From positions 1-8,355 of the forward strand of contig CANHGF010000087.1 of assembly GCA_947460065.1 (NCBI GenBank): 8,355 nt of DNA, in the 5' to 3' direction. Numbering within the stretch: the first letter of the stretch is position 1; each line of letters begins with the position of its first letter. The notes beneath the pieces are model-generated. The model was not told the DNA's origin, made no database searches, and saw nothing but the letters and a program-made list of their open reading frames with translations. This document shows positions 5,313 to 8,355 of the stretch, piece after piece. A program made the translations under genes and the position numbers. The DNA is from Comamonadaceae bacterium (GTDB taxonomy: Bacteria > Pseudomonadota > Gammaproteobacteria > Burkholderiales > Burkholderiaceae_C).

Positions 5313-6551
5313 TTGAATCTTGAAAAAACTGTAACTGGGTACAGGGTTACACGGGCTTGCGCGCCCTTGAGCCTGGCCGTGGCACTGGGCCTGGCGCCGC
5401 AGACCAGTGTGGCGCAGGAGCGCTTTCGACCGGCTGATGCCAGCGTGATGCTGGCAGCATCGGTTCACGCGCAGGGCCAACGGGAAGGCTCTGTGCGCTC
5501 CCTGGAGCAAGCCTGGCGGGCCGACCCCCGGCGCATGGACACTGCCCTGCCCTATGCCCGGGCGGTCTTTACCCTGGGCCTGCTCGAGGGAGACCTGCGC
5601 TGGTTTGGCTCGGCCAAGGCGGCCTTGACGCCCTGGTGGCAGGCTAGCGACCTGCCCGTCGAGGCTTTTTTCCTCCGGGGCTTGGTCAAGCAAGGCTTTC
5701 ACGAGTTTGATGCCGGCTTGCAGGACATCAACGCCGCCATTGCCAAAGAGCCCCAGCGGGCCGAGTTCTGGTCCTGGCGCTTTGCCTTGCATCTGCTGCT
5801 GGCGGACATGACAGCCGCCCGCAAGGACGGCGAAGAAATCGAGCGCCTGTTTGGGCGCAGCGAAGCCGAGGTCTACCGCGCGATCCTGCACTACCGCAGC
5901 GGGCAGCCCCAGGCGGCCATCCCTGTGCTCAAGACCAAGATCGCAGCAGCTGATTTTCAAAGCCCGTCTTCCCAGCAATGGCTGGGATTTCACTTAGGCG
6001 AGGCCTTGCGCGTCGCTGGCCAACCCGAAGCTGCGGTAGCGGTCTGGGACAAGCAGCTCAAAGCCCATCCCAAATCGCATGCCCTGCGCCTGGCCCTGTG
6101 TGAATTGCTCAACGAACAGGGCCGATTTGCTCAGGCTAAAGCTGCCGCGGGCAGCCAGCCCATGACCGATGCGCTCCTCATGCAGGCCCTGCTGGCCAGC
6201 CGGGGGCTAAAAGACGGGCAGGAACAGCGGCTCGAAAAAATGCTGCAAGAGCGCTACGCGGCCCAGGCGCTGCGACAGGAAGCGCTGATTGAAAGGCCTC
6301 GCCTGATTTACCTCATCAGCTACGGCAAGGATCTGGCTGCGGGCCTGGCCCTGTCCGTCGACAACTGGAAGCTGCAAAAAGAGCCGCCCGACGCGGTGCT
6401 GTTCGCGCAGGCGGCCCTGGCGCTCGATCAGCCGCGGGCGGCCGAACCGGTGCTGACGTGGGCCAAGGCCACCGGCTATACCGAGCCGGCCCTGGCCAAA
6501 TTGATCGGGCAAATCCAGACGCACCCGCGCTGGGCAGGAGGCAAGCCATGA
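5313..6551 (+). CDS. Secreted TPR-like helical repeat protein
   Basis: A 412-residue protein starting at a TTG with GAGAGG about six bases upstream. No ATG start fits as well. The N-terminus has basic residues (R11, R14), a hydrophobic core (about 17-28) and a plausible cleavage near SVAQ (32-35), so it is probably periplasmic. The remainder is alpha-helical with repeated TPR-like helix pairs, for example residues 57-90, 115-148 (FLRGLVKQGFHEFDAGLQDI, then AAIAKEP), 186-208 (YRAILHYRSGQPQAAIPVL), 224-252 (LGEALRVAGQPEAAVAVW) and 255-278. The pattern G-x-P-x-x-A at repeat turns is TPR-typical. It probably acts as a protein-binding scaffold. Its stop overlaps the HupE/UreJ-like start by 4 bp, suggesting they work together, perhaps in metal handling at the inner membrane. 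The partner is unknown. Confidence 0.85.
   Translation: MNLEKTVTGYRVTRACAPLSLAVALGLAPQTSVAQERFRPADASVMLAASVHAQGQREGSVRSLEQAWRADPRRMDTALPYARAVFTLGLLEGDLRWFGSAKAALTPWWQASDLPVEAFFLRGLVKQGFHEFDAGLQDINAAIAKEPQRAEFWSWRFALHLLLADMTAARKDGEEIERLFGRSEAEVYRAILHYRSGQPQAAIPVLKTKIAAADFQSPSSQQWLGFHLGEALRVAGQPEAAVAVWDKQLKAHPKSHALRLALCELLNEQGRFAQAKAAAGSQPMTDALLMQALLASRGLKDGQEQRLEKMLQERYAAQALRQEALIERPRLIYLISYGKDLAAGLALSVDNWKLQKEPPDAVLFAQAALALDQPRAAEPVLTWAKATGYTEPALAKLIGQIQTHPRWAGGKP
6536..6541 (+). promoter_or_regulatory. Ribosome binding site that fixes the HupE/UreJ-like start
   Basis: AGGAGG stands six bases before the ATG at 6548, inside the last codons of the TPR-like gene. This near-perfect Shine-Dalgarno supports 6548 over the in-frame start at 6458, which would place 30 residues before the signal peptide. 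Confidence 0.85.
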
Positions 6552-7711
6552 CGGCGCTGCGCAAGGCCTGGAGCATTTGGCTGCTTGGCCTCTTTCTGGC
6601 AGCACTCTGGCCCGGCGGCCAAGCGCTGGCCCATTCAAGCAGCAACAGCTATCTGACCCTGCGCGCGCCTGAGGGCAAGCTCACGCTGCGCGCCGATATT
6701 CACTGGCGCGACGTCGACCTGATGCTCGACCTCGATGGCGACCGCGACGGCCGCGTCACCTGGGCAGACGCAAACGCGCGGACCCAAGACATTCAGGCTT
6801 GGCTCAGCCAAGGCCTGGCCCTGACCGAGAGCGGGCAGCCTTGCACCTTGGGGCCAGCCGATCTGCAGGCCAGCGAACGCGCCGACGGCGGCTATCTCAG
6901 TGCCTTGTGGACGGTGCAATGCCCTAGCCTGCGCGAACTCCCACAAGCCCGGCTGGACATGCGCTACGGTCTCATGTTCGCGCAGGACTCCCTGCACCGG
7001 GGCCTGCTCAAGGTGGAGCTGCCGGACTTTCAAAGCAGCGCCATCTTCAGCCCCGAGCGCCCCACCGTGCTGCTAAGCCAAGCCGATAGCAGCGCACTGC
7101 GGGTCTTCGGCCGCTATCTGATCGAGGGCGTCTGGCACATCTGGATAGGCATAGACCATATCGTCTTCCTGCTCAGTCTGCTGGTCTTGGCACCGCTGCT
7201 GGCCGCTAGGCAGCCGGTGCATCGCTGGCGCGGCGCCGAGCGCCCCAAGCCGGTGGTGATGGATGTGCTGGCGGTGGTCACCGCCTTTACCGTCGCGCAC
7301 TCCATCACCCTGGGCCTGTCGGTCATGAAGTGGCTGGAGCCCTCGCCCGACCTCATCGAGCCGGCGATTGCGGTGTCGGTGGTGGTAGCCGCACTCAACA
7401 ACCTGGTGGGCTGGAGCGCACTGCGTCGCTGGCGCCTGGCTTTTGTGTTTGGCCTGGTGCACGGCTTCGGCTTTGCCAATGTGCTGCTCGACCTGGGCCT
7501 GCCAGCCAGTGCACTGGCTGGCGCCCTCGCCGGCTTCAATGTGGGCGTTGAGATCGGCCAGCTGGCCATCGTGCTGGTCTTCCTGCCCCTGGCCTGGCTG
7601 ATGCGCGGCACCGTCTTCTACCGCTGGGTGGTGGTGACCGGTGGCTCGCTGGCCATTGCGCTGGCCGGCCTGGTGTGGACGCTCGAGCGCACCGGCTTGA
7701 TCGAGCTTTGA
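6548..7711 (+). CDS. HupE/UreJ family membrane protein with EF-hand-like loop
   Basis: A 387-residue inner-membrane protein. A signal peptide (1-28, cleaved after QALA) precedes a periplasmic domain (about 29-185) and then roughly six membrane helices (about 196-219, 236-258, 268-287, 296-318, 330-352, 358-377). The membrane part carries the HupE/UreJ-type motifs GVWHIWIGIDHIVFLL (194-209), VVTAFTVAHSITL (243-255) and FGLVHGFGFA (301-310), with His197, His204, His251 and His305 placed to handle a metal ion. FNVGVEIGQ (330-338) is also characteristic. The periplasmic domain has a 12-residue EF-hand-like calcium loop, DGDRDGRVTWAD (63-74), and two Cys (99, 125) that may form a disulfide. HupE and UreJ are nickel permeases or accessory proteins of hydrogenase and urease loci, but neither enzyme is seen here, so the true substrate is open. 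Confidence 0.9.
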   Translation: MTALRKAWSIWLLGLFLAALWPGGQALAHSSSNSYLTLRAPEGKLTLRADIHWRDVDLMLDLDGDRDGRVTWADANARTQDIQAWLSQGLALTESGQPCTLGPADLQASERADGGYLSALWTVQCPSLRELPQARLDMRYGLMFAQDSLHRGLLKVELPDFQSSAIFSPERPTVLLSQADSSALRVFGRYLIEGVWHIWIGIDHIVFLLSLLVLAPLLAARQPVHRWRGAERPKPVVMDVLAVVTAFTVAHSITLGLSVMKWLEPSPDLIEPAIAVSVVVAALNNLVGWSALRRWRLAFVFGLVHGFGFANVLLDLGLPASALAGALAGFNVGVEIGQLAIVLVFLPLAWLMRGTVFYRWVVVTGGSLAIALAGLVWTLERTGLIEL

Positions 7712-7752
7712 TGTACGCCGCGAACCGCCCAGGGCTAAACTGATCAGAAATC

Positions 7753-7758
7753 AAGGAG
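7753..7758 (+). promoter_or_regulatory. Ribosome binding site of the DsrE-like gene
   Basis: AAGGAG stands eight bases before the ATG at 7767. AGGA (7754-7757) can pair with TCCT (7762-7765) across GAGC, a weak hairpin that could partly hide the site. No convincing promoter is seen in the 55-bp gap after the HupE/UreJ-like gene, so the gene is probably cotranscribed. Confidence 0.6.
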
Positions 7759-7766
7759 AGCTCCTC

Positions 7767-8204
7767 ATGAAATTCATCGCAAGCCTGATCCTGGGCATGG
7801 CCCTGAGCTTGAGCGCCGCAGCACAGACGGTGGCACAAACCGCTGCCGACAAGGTGGTCTACCACATCGACAACGCGGCCGCGCAGGCCACCAAGGGCCT
7901 GCGCAACATCCGCAACCACCTTGATGTGGCGCCCGAGACCCAGATCGTGGTGGTGACGCATGCCGACGGCGTGGACTTCCTGATGGAAGGCGCCAAGGAC
8001 AAGAACAACACCAACGTCGACTACGGCGCGCTGGTGTCTGCGCTCAAGGCGCGCGGCGTGCGCTTCGAGATCTGCGAGATCACCCTTAAGAACCGCAACC
8101 TCAACAAGGCCCAGTTCTCCATGGACGCGGAATTCACCCCCTCGGGCGTAGTCCGGGTCGGCCGGCTGCAAGCCAGAGAAGGCTACGGCTATATCAAGCC
8201 CTGA
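7767..8204 (+). CDS. Secreted DsrE-like family protein
   Basis: A 145-residue protein with a signal peptide (about 1-20, SAAAQ) and a single DsrE/DsrF-like domain. Hallmarks are the first strand KVVYHID (29-35), the helix that follows (NAAAQATKGLRNIRNHL, 36-52), the strand QIVVVTHADGVDFL (59-72), and GVRFEICEITLKNRNL (97-112) with the lone Cys103 in the position of the conserved cysteine of this family. Cytosolic DsrE proteins relay sulfur as protein-bound persulfides. The exported single-domain forms are common in proteobacteria but their role is unclear; a periplasmic sulfur- or thiol-related function is an inference. The gene lies 55 bp after the HupE/UreJ-like gene and converges on a partial SDR gene 24 bp downstream. 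Confidence 0.88.
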   Translation: MKFIASLILGMALSLSAAAQTVAQTAADKVVYHIDNAAAQATKGLRNIRNHLDVAPETQIVVVTHADGVDFLMEGAKDKNNTNVDYGALVSALKARGVRFEICEITLKNRNLNKAQFSMDAEFTPSGVVRVGRLQAREGYGYIKP

Positions 8205-8205
8205 G

Positions 8206-8220
8206 GCGGCCGGGCGCCGC
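8206..8220. terminator. Possible hairpin between convergent genes
   Basis: GCGGC (8206-8210) and GCCGC (8216-8220) form a GC-only 5-bp stem with a CGGGC loop, two bases after the DsrE-like stop and nine before the end of the opposing SDR. There is no U-tract, so termination here is only possible. Confidence 0.3.
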
Positions 8221-8228
8221 ATCAAGGC

Positions 8229-8355
8229 TCAGATCATCGGCACCAGAGAGCCGTCCATCATCAGATTGACGCCATTGATGTAACTGGCCCGGCTGGAGGC
8301 CAGGAATACCACCGCGTTGGCCACCTCCTGCGGGTCGGCTATCCGGCCCAAAGGC
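8229..8355 (-). CDS. SDR family oxidoreductase, C-terminal 41 residues
   Basis: Only the 3' end lies in the window; the gene begins beyond the right edge. The visible residues run from [20 protein letters not shown] to [18 protein letters not shown]. This is the standard SDR tail: the helix after P-x-E-V-A, then the S-Y-I-N-G and D-G-[GS] motifs. It resembles the tail of the SDR at 1669-2427 (VAHAVLFLAS, SYINGHE, VVDGG), with Ser in place of the second Gly. The stop TGA is at 8231-8229. The active site and cofactor loop are not visible, so function is limited to the family. It may belong to the same catabolic locus, with the plus-strand envelope genes lying between. Confidence 0.9.
   Translation of the reverse strand, partial: PLGRIADPQEVANAVVFLASSRASYINGVNLMMDGSLVPMI

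Noticed and set aside
5307..5993. 228-codon open frame on the minus strand opposite the TPR-like gene
   Set aside because: It has no domain, and the opposite strand encodes a protein with signal peptide and TPR-like repeats coupled to the next gene.
7736..7741. TAAACT as a -10 for the DsrE-like gene
   Set aside because: No acceptable -35 lies at 16-18 bp (7713-7718 is GTACGC), so a separate promoter is not supported.
7536..8225. 229-codon open frame on the minus strand opposite the DsrE-like gene
   Set aside because: It covers the ends of two recognised plus-strand genes, has no family features and ends in low-complexity sequence.

Overview
The window looks like chromosomal DNA of a GC-rich betaproteobacterium, most likely a Burkholderiales member of the Comamonadaceae type. 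This placement is inferred from codon and GC style, protein flavour and the LivH-type transporter in a catabolic-looking operon. No rRNA or marker gene confirms it. There are no tRNAs, rRNAs, insertion sequences, CRISPR arrays or phage genes.

Region 1 (1-4956, minus strand) is one tightly packed operon, read from right to left. It holds two tandem paralogous cytochromes P450 (3636-4841 and 2424-3626), a short-chain dehydrogenase/reductase (SDR, 1669-2427), a ThuA-like protein (945-1658), a second SDR (184-948), and the first 58 codons of a LivH-type ABC transporter permease that runs off the left edge. Two of the junctions are 4-bp ATGA stop/start overlaps and the others are gaps of 7-10 bp, so translation is probably coupled. 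The operon has a clear sigma70-like promoter (perfect TTGACA, 17-bp spacer, weak -10). Directly downstream of the -10 lie three tandem 15-bp AT-rich, partly palindromic repeats, placed where a repressor would sit. The likely logic is uptake of a small organic compound by the ABC transporter, hydroxylation by the P450s and oxidation by the SDRs, with the ThuA-like protein in an unknown step. The substrate, the P450 redox partner and the regulator are not in the window.

Region 2 (about 4957-5312) holds a rho-independent terminator, a small secreted lysine-rich protein gene on the minus strand (5070-5225), and the short divergent promoter region between it and the next gene. That region has a nearly symmetric -10 element and a strong 7-bp-stem hairpin.

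Region 3 (5313-8204, plus strand) has a secreted helical-repeat (TPR-like) protein with a TTG start, a HupE/UreJ-family membrane protein that overlaps it by 4 bp and carries an EF-hand-like loop in its periplasmic part, and a secreted DsrE-like protein. These look like envelope proteins, possibly concerned with metals or sulfur, unrelated to region 1.

Region 4 (8229-8355, minus strand) is the last 41 codons of a third SDR, convergent with the DsrE-like gene. The envelope block is therefore flanked on both sides by minus-strand SDR genes, and the catabolic locus may continue to the right.
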